A stretch of 18,354 nt of DNA from URNF01 sp045649855 (GTDB lineage: Bacteria; Bacillota; Clostridia; Oscillospirales; Acutalibacteraceae). The stretch covers positions 1-18,354 of the forward strand of contig JAZRQN010000068.1 in the NCBI GenBank assembly GCA_045649855.1, given 5' to 3'. The translations under genes were made by a program, and so were the position numbers. The notes under the pieces were generated by a model, which ran no database searches, was not told where the DNA came from, and saw only the letters and a program-made list of their open reading frames with translations. Position 1 is the stretch's first letter; every line of letters begins with the position of its first letter. This document shows, in pieces, positions 1 to 5,725 of this stretch.

Positions 1-420
1 CAACATTATCATAATACCCACAAAAGCAATGTACGCCGTTTTTAAGTATGGCTGAACTTCACTCAAAGCAAGGAGCGTTACCGCTCTGATAACACCATCC
101 GCTTTTTGGCCGAAGAAAGGCAAAAACAGCAACAAAGCCATACCACAGTCAAGCAGACCAAAAATCAAGTCTCGAATCGTTCGTTCTTTTGCCTTGTGGT
201 CTTTTTCTGCAATAGCAAGAATTTCCTCGCCGGACAACAGTTCATCCAAGGACACAGAGAAAAACTTCGATATCGCCTTCAAAGACTCTATGTTCGGAAA
301 CCCACGTCCTGACTCCCACTTTGAAACGGCGGTTCGGGAAATATAGAGATACTCCGCAAGTTCCTCTTGGGTAAGTTCTTTTTGCTTTCGAAGTTCCTGC
401 AATTTTTCATTGAATTTCAT
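1..420 (-). CDS. XRE-family HTH regulator with membrane segments (partial, C-terminus off the left edge)
   Basis: Reading the minus strand from ATG at 418-420 gives 140 uninterrupted codons to the window edge. Residues about 5-62 form an XRE/Cro-type helix-turn-helix domain: LRKQKELTQEELAEYL, then YISRTAVSKWESGRGFPN, then a helix ending at SLDELLSG. After a charged linker (KDHKAKERTIRD) come hydrophobic stretches (LIFGLLDCGMALLLFLPFF and, near the edge, AYIAFVGIMIML). This suggests a DNA-binding head tied to the membrane, a layout common in clostridial regulators. Its target and signal cannot be read from the sequence. The ribosome binding site is weak (GAGAG about 9 bases before the ATG). 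It lies beside the tRNA-Trp repeat region, which may mean accessory DNA starts here, but that is inference. The family call is firm; the function is unknown. Confidence 0.82.
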   Translation of the reverse strand, partial: MKFNEKLQELRKQKELTQEELAEYLYISRTAVSKWESGRGFPNIESLKAISKFFSVSLDELLSGEEILAIAEKDHKAKERTIRDLIFGLLDCGMALLLFLPFFGQKADGVIRAVTLLALSEVQPYLKTAYIAFVGIMIML

Positions 421-457
421 AATAACACTCTCTTGCTTATTCATATTTATCAAATAG

Positions 458-486
458 ATTGTATCATATAATTATGAAATTTTCCA
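458..486 (-). promoter_or_regulatory. Candidate promoter of the XRE regulator with a possible operator
   Basis: On the minus strand TGGAAA (481-486) and TACAAT (458-463) are spaced 17 bases apart, about 38 bases upstream of the ATG at 420. An 8-base perfect inverted repeat, ATTTTCCA (508-515) and TGGAAAAT (479-486), overlaps the -35 element and is a candidate autoregulatory operator. The hexamers are imperfect, so the call is moderate. Confidence 0.45.
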
Positions 487-578
487 CTTTTACAGTGAAA
501 CTATTGTTGGAAAATGAAATTGTTATTTTGCGTTAAAAATCTAAAAAGCCTTATAACACATATTTAGGGTTTCTTTAG

Positions 579-603
579 TGGCAGGGACAGTAGGATGTTG
601 AAC
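579..603 (-). repeat. Degenerate tRNA-Trp 3'-end copy (third in the array)
   Basis: This stretch matches the T-arm/acceptor end of the intact tRNA-Trp (927-953) with a few changes: CCTACTG, then TCCCTGCCA where the real gene has CCCCTGCCA, and a one-base insertion in the T-loop. CCA is retained. Immediately upstream in minus-strand sense is an 11-bp stem (605-615 with 643-653). No hairpin terminator follows, unlike the other two copies. It is unlikely to be a working tRNA because no D-arm or anticodon arm is present. Confidence 0.6.
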
Positions 604-657
604 TGACTTTGCGTTATCAATTCTACTTTCGTTAATGCGTGCAACGCAAAGTCTTGC

Positions 658-682
658 GAAAACCTCGCCAAGCGAGGTTTTC
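658..682 (-). repeat. Hairpin GAAAACCTCGC/GCGAGGTTTTC in the second tRNA-like unit
   Basis: A perfect 11-bp inverted repeat with a 3-base loop sits at the equivalent place in the second unit. No T-run follows in either direction, so it does not look like a terminator. Confidence 0.6.
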
Positions 683-707
683 AGGTCCTGCATCCGTTTA
701 CCAAGTG

Positions 708-747
708 AAAACAAAAGAACCACCCGATTGGGTGGTTCTTTTGTTTT
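708..747 (-). terminator. Perfect 18-bp hairpin terminator after the tRNA-Trp-like copy
   Basis: Bases 708-725 and 730-747 are fully complementary around a GATT/AATC loop, and in minus-strand sense the hairpin has a T-rich right arm. It sits directly after the CCA of the tRNA-like copy at 747-833. It is a sibling of the terminator at 888-927: same length, loop and CCACCC core, but four stem pairs are different and still paired. Confidence 0.75.
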
Positions 748-833
748 GGCAGGGGCAGTAGGATTTGAACCCAACAGGCACGTGGGTTTGCGTTTCAGCG
801 TGTGCCTATATGGAGTGTTAACACGCAACCCCT
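747..833 (-). pseudogene. tRNA-Trp-like remnant or tRNA-derived RNA
   Basis: The last 27 bases in minus-strand sense (747-773) are identical to the T-loop, acceptor and CCA end of tRNA-Trp at 927-953. A matching 5' acceptor segment (AGGGGT) is found 87 bases upstream at 828-833, so six acceptor pairs could form. The middle does not give a D-arm or an anticodon arm with a 7-base loop; instead it offers alternative stems (776-781 with 802-807, or 798-803 with 821-826). It is best read as a broken or rearranged tRNA-Trp duplicate. A former integration site that kept the tRNA end is an alternative, and a stable tRNA-like RNA cannot be excluded. Confidence 0.5.
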
Positions 834-835
834 AT

Positions 836-856
836 GAAAACGCCACGGGCGTTTTC
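836..856 (-). repeat. Hairpin GAAAACGCC/GGCGTTTTC in the first tRNA-like unit
   Basis: A perfect 9-bp inverted repeat with a 3-base loop lies upstream (minus sense) of the copy at 747-833. The second unit has an equivalent hairpin at 658-682 that shares the outer GAAAAC/GTTTTC pairs but has a different, longer inner stem. Confidence 0.6.
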
Positions 857-887
857 AGCGTACCTGGTCTCTACCGTCTACTCCATC

Positions 888-927
888 AAAAAGAAAACAC
901 CACCCGATTGGGTGGTGTTTTCTTTTT
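888..927 (-). terminator. Rho-independent terminator of the tRNA operon
   Basis: Bases 888-905 and 910-927 form a perfect 18-bp stem around a 4-base loop. In minus-strand sense the right arm ends in a run of T. It starts at the last base of the encoded CCA of tRNA-Trp, so it ends the leftward tRNA transcript immediately after the tRNA. Confidence 0.85.
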
Positions 928-1002
928 GGCAGGGGCAGTAGGATTTGAACCCACGGCACGCGGTTTTGGAGACCGCTGCTCTACCAACTGAGCTATACCC
1001 CT
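927..1002 (-). tRNA. tRNA-Trp (anticodon CCA)
   Basis: The 76-base cloverleaf closes completely: acceptor AGGGGTA with TGCCCCT (one G-T pair), D-arm GCTC/GAGC, anticodon stem GCGGT/ACCGC around the loop CTCCAAA (anticodon CCA), T-arm GTGGG/CCTAC around TTCAAAT, discriminator G and an encoded CCA. It reads UGG codons. It is the second gene of a leftward operon after the CAU tRNA and is followed at once by a hairpin terminator. Its 3' end is copied twice further left. Confidence 0.96.
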
Positions 1003-1043
1003 ATATATGTTTCGGCGTTCCGTCCTGCGGCACCGTTGTTCAC

Positions 1044-1120
1044 TGGTGGGCCTTCAGGGACTCGAACCCGGGACCAACCGGTTATGAGCCGGGGGCTCTA
1101 ACCAACTGAGCTAAAGGCCC
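1044..1120 (-). tRNA. tRNA with CAU anticodon (elongator Met or lysidine-modified Ile2)
   Basis: The 77-base cloverleaf has acceptor GGGCCTT/AAGGCCC, D-arm GCTC/GAGC, anticodon loop CTCATAA (anticodon CAU), T-loop TTCGAGT, discriminator A and an encoded CCA. Two pairs are C-T oppositions: 27-43 in the anticodon stem and 50-64 in the T stem, so the fold is slightly weak. CAU alone cannot separate elongator Met from the Ile2 tRNA that TilS modifies. The acceptor pairs C4-G69 and C5-G68 match what I recall as TilS-favoured features and resemble Bacillus Ile2, but many clostridial Met tRNAs look alike here. It lacks the usual three G-C pairs of the initiator. Confidence 0.88.
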
Positions 1121-1152
1121 ATATTGCGTCCCCGTGTTTTAGGAACTCCTAT

Positions 1153-1180
1153 ATTCTATCACAAAACCTGCGATTGTCAA
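1153..1180 (-). promoter_or_regulatory. Promoter of the two-tRNA operon
   Basis: In minus-strand sense TTGACA (1175-1180) and TAGAAT (1153-1158) are separated by 16 bases. A start near 1146 would leave a leader of about 26 bases before the CAU tRNA. A perfect -35 element is typical of a strong stable-RNA promoter. Confidence 0.8.
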
Positions 1181-1243
1181 GACTTTTCTTGTAAAATTCC
1201 CCTTTCTTTTGTACATTCTTTATTACTTTATTGTAAAAAAGAC

Positions 1244-1272
1244 TTGAAAATTTATTTCAGCGGTGGTATACT
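1244..1272 (+). promoter_or_regulatory. Promoter of pheST
   Basis: TTGAAA (1244-1249) and TATACT (1267-1272) are 17 bases apart, directly upstream of the T-box leader. This gives a start near 1279. Confidence 0.8.
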
Positions 1273-1278
1273 CATTTA

Positions 1279-1522
1279 AACGCGTTGAAAAAGAGAGTAA
1301 GTGTTCCAAAACTTTTCCAGAGAAAACCGTCGTTGGCTGTAAGCGGTTAAAGCAAAAGAACACCGAAGTTCACTTTGGAGCGGCGGGCTGAACGACATTT
1401 CGTCTTCTAGGTCTTGACGGCTGACACCGTTATCGGTCACAAAAGTGTTTGCTTTTGCAAAAATCAGGGTGGTACCGCGGAGTTTACGTCTTCGTCCCTT
1501 TATGTGGACGAGGGCTTTTTTT
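1279..1522 (+). promoter_or_regulatory. T-box leader sensing uncharged tRNA-Phe
   Basis: The leader carries the highly conserved T-box sequence AGGGTGGTACCGCGG (1466-1480), an AGAGAGTA element near the 5' end, and a terminator whose left side follows the T-box directly. The likely specifier is TTC at 1369-1371 inside GAAGTTCACTTTGG, a Phe codon, which fits the downstream pheS. In the family, uncharged tRNA pairs with the specifier and its NCCA end pairs with the T-box bulge, forming the antiterminator and allowing pheST transcription. Start and exact stem limits are approximate. Confidence 0.93.
1490..1522 (+). terminator. T-box-controlled terminator before pheS
   Basis: CTTCGTCC (1490-1497) pairs with GGACGAGG (1506-1513), followed by a T-run at 1516-1522. 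Folding competes with the antiterminator that contains the T-box sequence. Confidence 0.85.
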
Positions 1523-1554
1523 ATTTCTGTAAATCACCGAAAGGAAGGTTCAAT

Positions 1555-2580
1555 ATGAAAGAAAAACTGGAAGCGTTGCGTGCTGAGGCACTCGACCTTT
1601 TGTCGCACGCTGAAACCCCCAAGGAACTGGAAGATTTCCGTGTGCGCTATATGGGTAAAAAGAGTGCGCTCACCGAAATCATGCGCGGTATGGGTGCTCT
1701 CCCTGCCGAAGAGCGTCCGATTATGGGTCAGTTGGTCAACGAAGTTCGCAAAGAACTGGAAACCGCTCTGGCCGACAAAACCGAGGCGTTACAAAACGCA
1801 TTACAAGCACAAAAACTCAAGGATGAAAAGCTGGACATCACCATGCCCGGCAAGACCCCCTCTGCAGGCGGTTTGCATCCTTTGAACGTTGTGCTCAACG
1901 ATATGATCGACATTTTCCAGTCGATGGGGTTTGACGTTGTAGACGGTCCTGAAGTGGAAACCGATCACTACAACTTTGAAGCGCTCAACGTGCCGCAGGA
2001 TCACCCTGCACGCGATATGCAGGATACCTTCTATCTGGCTGAAAACCTGTTGCTTCGCACACAGACTTCCGCCGCGCAGATTCGTACGATGGAACAGCGC
2101 AAACCGCCCATCCGTATCATCTGCCCCGGTCGCGTATTCCGCGCCGATGAAGTGGATGCGACCCACTCCCCTGTTTTCCATCAGATCGAAGGTCTGGTCG
2201 TTGACAAAGGCATCACCATGTGCGATCTCAAAGGCGTTCTGGAACAGTTTGCACACGAGATCTACGGTCCTGACACCAAAGTGAAATTCCGTCCTTCCTT
2301 CTTCCCATTCACCGAACCGAGCGTTGAGGTTGACGTTTCTTGCTCCGAGTGTGGCGGTAAGGGTTGCCGTGTTTGCAAAGGCAGCGGCTGGATTGAAATT
2401 CTCGGCGCCGGCATGGTGCATCCCCGTGTTCTGAAGAGCTGTGGTATCGATCCCGAAGAATACACCGGCTTTGCGTTTGGTATCGGTCTCGACCGTTTGA
2501 CTACCACCCGTTACAAAATCAGCGATATCCGCCTGTTGTTTGAAAACGATCAGCGTTTCCTGCAACAGTTCGATAAATAA
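1555..2580 (+). CDS. pheS: Phenylalanyl-tRNA synthetase alpha subunit
   Basis: This is the catalytic subunit of the cytosolic alpha2-beta2 enzyme that charges tRNA-Phe. The product has 341 residues, the usual size. Residues 1-90 form the coiled-coil tRNA-contacting arm. The class II core follows, with motif 2 around GRVFRADEVDATHSPVFHQ (192-210) and motif 3 at GFAFGIGLDRL (305-315). The Ala in GFAFG lines the phenylalanine pocket in known enzymes. A four-cysteine insert, CSECGGKGCRVC (C263, C266, C271, C274), may bind zinc, as in some bacterial PheS. The ATG at 1555 is chosen because GAAAGGAAGG precedes it by a proper distance; a longer reading from 1414 would begin inside the T-box leader. 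It is followed by pheT after 14 bases. Confidence 0.97.
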   Translation: MKEKLEALRAEALDLLSHAETPKELEDFRVRYMGKKSALTEIMRGMGALPAEERPIMGQLVNEVRKELETALADKTEALQNALQAQKLKDEKLDITMPGKTPSAGGLHPLNVVLNDMIDIFQSMGFDVVDGPEVETDHYNFEALNVPQDHPARDMQDTFYLAENLLLRTQTSAAQIRTMEQRKPPIRIICPGRVFRADEVDATHSPVFHQIEGLVVDKGITMCDLKGVLEQFAHEIYGPDTKVKFRPSFFPFTEPSVEVDVSCSECGGKGCRVCKGSGWIEILGAGMVHPRVLKSCGIDPEEYTGFAFGIGLDRLTTTRYKISDIRLLFENDQRFLQQFDK

Positions 2581-2594
2581 GGAGGTACGTAAAT

Positions 2595-4988
2595 ATGTTG
2601 ATTTCTTTAAACTGGCTTAAATCCTACGTCGATATTGACGTACCTGTTGCCGAACTGTGCGACCGTATGGTTATGAGCGGCTTTGAAGTAGAAAGCATCA
2701 CCGATCTGTCCGAGACTATGCGCAACGTAGTGGTCGGTCGTATCGTGAAACTGGAAAAACACCCCGACGCCGACAAACTGCAAATCTGTCAGATCGATAT
2801 CGGCACTGACGAACCCGTACAAATCGTAACGGGCGCTGACAATGTATTCGAAGGCGCATACGTGCCTGCTTGTTTGCACGATTCTTTGCTTCCTAACGGT
2901 ATGCACATCAAAAAAGGCAAGCTGCGCGGCGTGCCGTCCAACGGTATGCTGTGTTCGGGCGAAGAACTGTGCATCAAAGATAGCGATTATCCCGGTGCTG
3001 AAGTGTACGGCATCCTCATTATGGATGACAAATATCCCGTTGGCACCGATATGCGCGAAGTTCTGCACTTGAACGACATTATTATCGACTTCAAAATCAC
3101 TGCTAACCGCCCTGATTGCCAGAGCGTACTTGGCGTTGCACGCGAAATCGCCGTGGTGCTTGGCAAGCCTTACAAAGCACCTGTTCCGTCCTACAAAACC
3201 GTCGGCGGCGACATTCACGATGAAATCAAAGTGGCGGTTCACGACTTTGATCTGTGCCCCCGTTATATGGGCAGAGTGGTCAAAAACCTGCGCATCGCCC
3301 CTTCTCCCGACTGGATGAAACAGGCGTTGAAAGCCGCCGGCATGCGTCCCATCAACAACATTGTGGATATCACCAACTTCGTGATGCTCGAAACCGGTCA
3401 GCCGATGCACGCATTTGATATGCGCCATGTGGCCGGTCAAGAGATCAACGTGCGCCGTGCCGCAAAAGGTGAAACCATCACCACTTTGGACGGCAAACCG
3501 CACGAGTTGACCGAAGATATGCTGGTAATCGCCGACAGAGACAACCCCTCCTGCATTGCAGGTATCATGGGCGGCGAATACAGCGAAATCCAAGATGATA
3601 CCACCGCTTTGTTCTTCGAAAGCGCCAAATTCCGCCGCGACAGCGTTCGTCGTACTTCCCGTGCGCTCGGTATTCGCACCGAGTCCAGCGGCCGTTTCGA
3701 GCGTGGTCTGGACATTATGGGCGTGGAATTCGCAATGGAACGCGCACTGCAACTCATTGATGAACTGGACGCAGGCGACATCATCGACGGCGTGATCGAT
3801 CTGCACGATGGTCTGCCCACTCCGCGCACCATCACAGTAGATGCACAGAGCATCAACGATCTGCTCGGTGTAGAGATTCCCTTCGCCACAATGGTGAACA
3901 TTCTCAACAGTCTGCTGATCGAAACAGAAATGTCCGCAGACAACAAACTCACCTGTAAGATTCCCTCTTTCCGTGACGACATCGAAGGTCGTGCGGATCT
4001 CGCAGAAGAGGTCATGCGCATTTACGGTTATGATCACATCATCGGCACGCCTATGCGCGGTGCTGTTGTACGTGGCAGAAAGTTGCCCGAACGTGTGAAA
4101 ACCGATAAAATCAAAAAAATGCTCACCGCCGCAGGTATGTATGAAATCGCAACCTATTCTTTCATCAGTGGCAAAGCGGTGGACACCCTCAATCTGGCGG
4201 CTGACGATGCGCGCCGCAATGCAGTAACCCTCCTCAATCCTCTTGGCGAGGAATACTCCACCATGCGCACCCAATTGCTGACCAGTATGCTTACCGTACT
4301 GTCCACCAACTACAATCGAAAAATCACCGACGCGCGTTTCTTTGAAGCCAGCAAAGTATTTAAAGCAAAATCTCTGCCCGTAGCCGAACAGCCCGATGAA
4401 GTACCCACCCTGTCGATCGGTATGTACGGTGCTAACGAAGACTTCTTCACTCTGAAAGGCATCATCGAAACCTTGGTCGCCGCATTCGGCGCAATTGCGC
4501 AGTATACCGTTTCGAGCGAGCCGTTCCTGCATCCCGGCAGACAGGCAAATGCCGTTGTCGGCGACGAAGTGCTCGCCACCTTCGGTGAGGTTCATCCTGA
4601 CGTTGCTGCCAAATACGACATCGACGCTCGCGTATATGTCGCTGAGGTGCGTTTGGATGCGTTGTTCGCACTGGAGAAAGAGCTGGTTATCTACAAACCA
4701 CTCCCCCGTTTCCCTGCCGTAGAACGCGATTTGGCGTTGCTGTGTGATGCTGATCTGCCGGTTGCGGAAATTGAAGCGGTCATTCGCAAAGCAGGCGGCA
4801 AACTGCTCGAGAACGTCCAGTTATTTGACGTATATCAGGGTTCTCAGATTGAAGCCGGCAAGAAGAGTGTTGCGTTCAGTCTTGCGTTCCGTTCGAGCGA
4901 GGGTACTCTCACTGATGAGCAGATTGAACCCGCTTTCAAGAAAATTTTCCGCGATTTGAACGAAAAAGGCTGTATTCTTCGTTCATAA
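2595..4988 (+). CDS. pheT: Phenylalanyl-tRNA synthetase beta subunit
   Basis: This is the beta subunit of the PheRS heterotetramer, which binds tRNA-Phe and edits Tyr-tRNA-Phe. The product has 797 residues, normal for bacteria. Visible domains in order: an EMAP/OB-type tRNA-binding domain at about 40-150 (VVVGRIVKLEKHPDADKLQICQ), the B3/B4 editing domain (about 210-390, with ESAKFRRDSVRRTSRALGIRTESSGRFERG), B5 (about 405-475), a catalytic-like core lacking an active site, and a C-terminal FDX-ACB anticodon-binding domain (about 705-797, starting near YKPLPRFPAVERDLALL). The start has GGAGG 9 bases upstream. It is translated right behind pheS, so both are under the Phe T-box. No clear terminator is seen after it; the next gene has its own promoter. 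Confidence 0.97.
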   Translation: MLISLNWLKSYVDIDVPVAELCDRMVMSGFEVESITDLSETMRNVVVGRIVKLEKHPDADKLQICQIDIGTDEPVQIVTGADNVFEGAYVPACLHDSLLPNGMHIKKGKLRGVPSNGMLCSGEELCIKDSDYPGAEVYGILIMDDKYPVGTDMREVLHLNDIIIDFKITANRPDCQSVLGVAREIAVVLGKPYKAPVPSYKTVGGDIHDEIKVAVHDFDLCPRYMGRVVKNLRIAPSPDWMKQALKAAGMRPINNIVDITNFVMLETGQPMHAFDMRHVAGQEINVRRAAKGETITTLDGKPHELTEDMLVIADRDNPSCIAGIMGGEYSEIQDDTTALFFESAKFRRDSVRRTSRALGIRTESSGRFERGLDIMGVEFAMERALQLIDELDAGDIIDGVIDLHDGLPTPRTITVDAQSINDLLGVEIPFATMVNILNSLLIETEMSADNKLTCKIPSFRDDIEGRADLAEEVMRIYGYDHIIGTPMRGAVVRGRKLPERVKTDKIKKMLTAAGMYEIATYSFISGKAVDTLNLAADDARRNAVTLLNPLGEEYSTMRTQLLTSMLTVLSTNYNRKITDARFFEASKVFKAKSLPVAEQPDEVPTLSIGMYGANEDFFTLKGIIETLVAAFGAIAQYTVSSEPFLHPGRQANAVVGDEVLATFGEVHPDVAAKYDIDARVYVAEVRLDALFALEKELVIYKPLPRFPAVERDLALLCDADLPVAEIEAVIRKAGGKLLENVQLFDVYQGSQIEAGKKSVAFSLAFRSSEGTLTDEQIEPAFKKIFRDLNEKGCILRS

Positions 4989-4992
4989 CCGC

Positions 4993-5021
4993 TTGCATTC
5001 CGACATAAAATATGTTAGACT
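4993..5021 (+). promoter_or_regulatory. Promoter of ireB and the downstream gene
   Basis: TTGCAT (4993-4998) and TAGACT (5016-5021) are 17 bases apart, just after the pheT stop. This would let ireB be expressed independently of the Phe T-box. Confidence 0.6.
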
Positions 5022-5058
5022 AGTATATATTCATGTTCAAACAAGGAGGGATCTCCCT

Positions 5059-5304
5059 ATGTTAGACAAAACTATGACCTTTTCGCTTGGCGATAACAAA
5101 GAGTTGGAAATGAAAGCCGTGTTGACCACGGTGTATGATGCTCTGCGTGAAAAAGGCTATAACCCCATCAATCAGATCGTTGGTTATCTTCTGTCGGAAG
5201 ATCCCACCTACATCACCACGCACAACAATGCCCGTTCGCTCATCCGCAAGGTTGACCGCGACGAATTGATGCGCGAACTGGTGCGTTCTTATTTGAACAA
5301 CTGA
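5059..5304 (+). CDS. ireB: IreB-family regulatory phosphoprotein
   Basis: The 81-residue product matches the UPF0297/IreB family across its length: MLDKTMTFSL at the N-terminus, then ALREKGYNPINQIVGYLLSEDPTYI and NNARSLIRKVDRDELMRELVRSYL. In Enterococcus, IreB is a substrate of the PASTA-domain kinase IreK and a negative regulator of cephalosporin resistance. It is phosphorylated on N-terminal threonines; Thr5 and Thr7 here are in comparable places. It acts in the cytosol. ATG at 5059 is chosen over an upstream in-frame reading because AAGGAGGG lies just before it and the shorter protein matches the family. In Bacillus-type genomes the next gene is usually ruvX (yrrK); here it is an unknown gene instead. 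Confidence 0.93.
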   Translation: MLDKTMTFSLGDNKELEMKAVLTTVYDALREKGYNPINQIVGYLLSEDPTYITTHNNARSLIRKVDRDELMRELVRSYLNN

Positions 5305-5329
5305 GTTTTGCAAGGAGGATTGTAAACAC

Positions 5330-5623
5330 ATGGCGGAAGAAAAATCCAAGTTTTTGATGTACAAAGGCCACCCGCTGGTTCGTTCCGGCAACACGCTGTA
5401 CTACGGCAGTTTGGCTGATAAATGCGTTGTTATGATGCAGATCCTCACCACCAAACAGGTCGGTGATATGACCATCGCTGATAAAATCCAGTTACAGTTG
5501 TTGTCCACCGATGAAGAACTGCGTATGAAAGATCGTATTCTGAAAAAGAGCGAGAAAAACGGTCTTTACAATGCAATGGACGTTGGCAGCGTTTGGCTCG
5601 AGCGTGCGTTAAACGAAAAATAA
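5330..5623 (+). CDS. Conserved-looking hypothetical protein downstream of ireB
   Basis: The product is a 97-residue soluble protein: residues 6-30 read KFLMYKGHPLVRSGNTLYYG, followed by a probable beta-rich part (ADKCVVMMQILTTKQVGDM), then a charged helix (DEELRMKDRILKKSEKNGL) and a short C-terminal helix (GSVWLERALNEK). There is no signal peptide, membrane segment or catalytic motif that I recognise. AAGGAGG lies 11 bases before the ATG, and codon use matches its neighbours, so it is a real gene. It follows ireB by 25 bases and ends before a strong terminator, so the two genes form one unit. I recall similar short proteins in related Clostridia but cannot name a family. No function is proposed. 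Confidence 0.85.
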   Translation: MAEEKSKFLMYKGHPLVRSGNTLYYGSLADKCVVMMQILTTKQVGDMTIADKIQLQLLSTDEELRMKDRILKKSEKNGLYNAMDVGSVWLERALNEK

Positions 5624-5633
5624 CTTAAACTGC

Positions 5634-5675
5634 AAAACACGGCGGTATGCGCATTACGCATACCGCCGTGTTTTT
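5634..5675 (+). terminator. Strong terminator after the ireB unit
   Basis: An 18-bp perfect stem (5634-5651 with 5657-5674) with loop CATTA ends in a T-run. Because the left arm starts with AAAA, it could work on both strands. Confidence 0.92.
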
Positions 5676-5690
5676 CTTTGTAACAGAAAA

Positions 5691-5718
5691 GCGGAGAACG
5701 AAATTTTCCGTTCTCCGC
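5691..5718 (-). terminator. Terminator of the rnj-ftsH operon
   Basis: GCGGAGAACG (5691-5700) pairs perfectly with CGTTCTCCGC (5709-5718). In minus-strand sense TTTTC follows. It lies 8 bases beyond the stop of the last minus-strand gene, so the two convergent units each have their own hairpin. Confidence 0.82.
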
Positions 5719-5725
5719 TACTCTC

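Noticed and set aside
263..310. Short plus-strand frame at 106-312 over the XRE gene
   Set aside because: It is antisense to a clear HTH domain and has no ribosome binding site.
604..886. tmRNA or a self-cleaving ribozyme
   Set aside because: The tmRNA 5' signature and tag reading frame are absent, and hammerhead core motifs (CTGATGA with GAAA) are not found in the right order.
579..953. CRISPR array
   Set aside because: Only three copies, of unequal quality, with spacers of about 145-155 bases that themselves share structure. The repeat is a tRNA end and no cas gene is near.
635..991. 118-codon plus-strand reading frame over the tRNA repeat region, with AGAVGFEP twice
   Set aside because: The repeated peptide is the antisense translation of the tRNA-Trp 3' end, a well-known false gene. 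There is no ribosome binding site, and hairpins and an intact tRNA lie inside it.
1..1002. Complete prophage or integrative element at tRNA-Trp
   Set aside because: No integrase, excisionase or phage gene is visible; only the repeat pattern hints at past integration. The XRE gene alone is not enough.
1414..1554. N-terminal extension of pheS of 47 residues
   Set aside because: It would be translated from the T-box antiterminator/terminator region; the ATG at 1555 has the ribosome binding site and the family N-terminus.
2607..4595. 662-codon minus-strand open frame opposite pheT
   Set aside because: It is a shadow of the biased codon use of pheT; the protein has no recognisable domain, is rich in His and Cys, and has no ribosome binding site or promoter. 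Similar long shadows lie opposite dnaB (10024-11070) and rnj (14034-15443).
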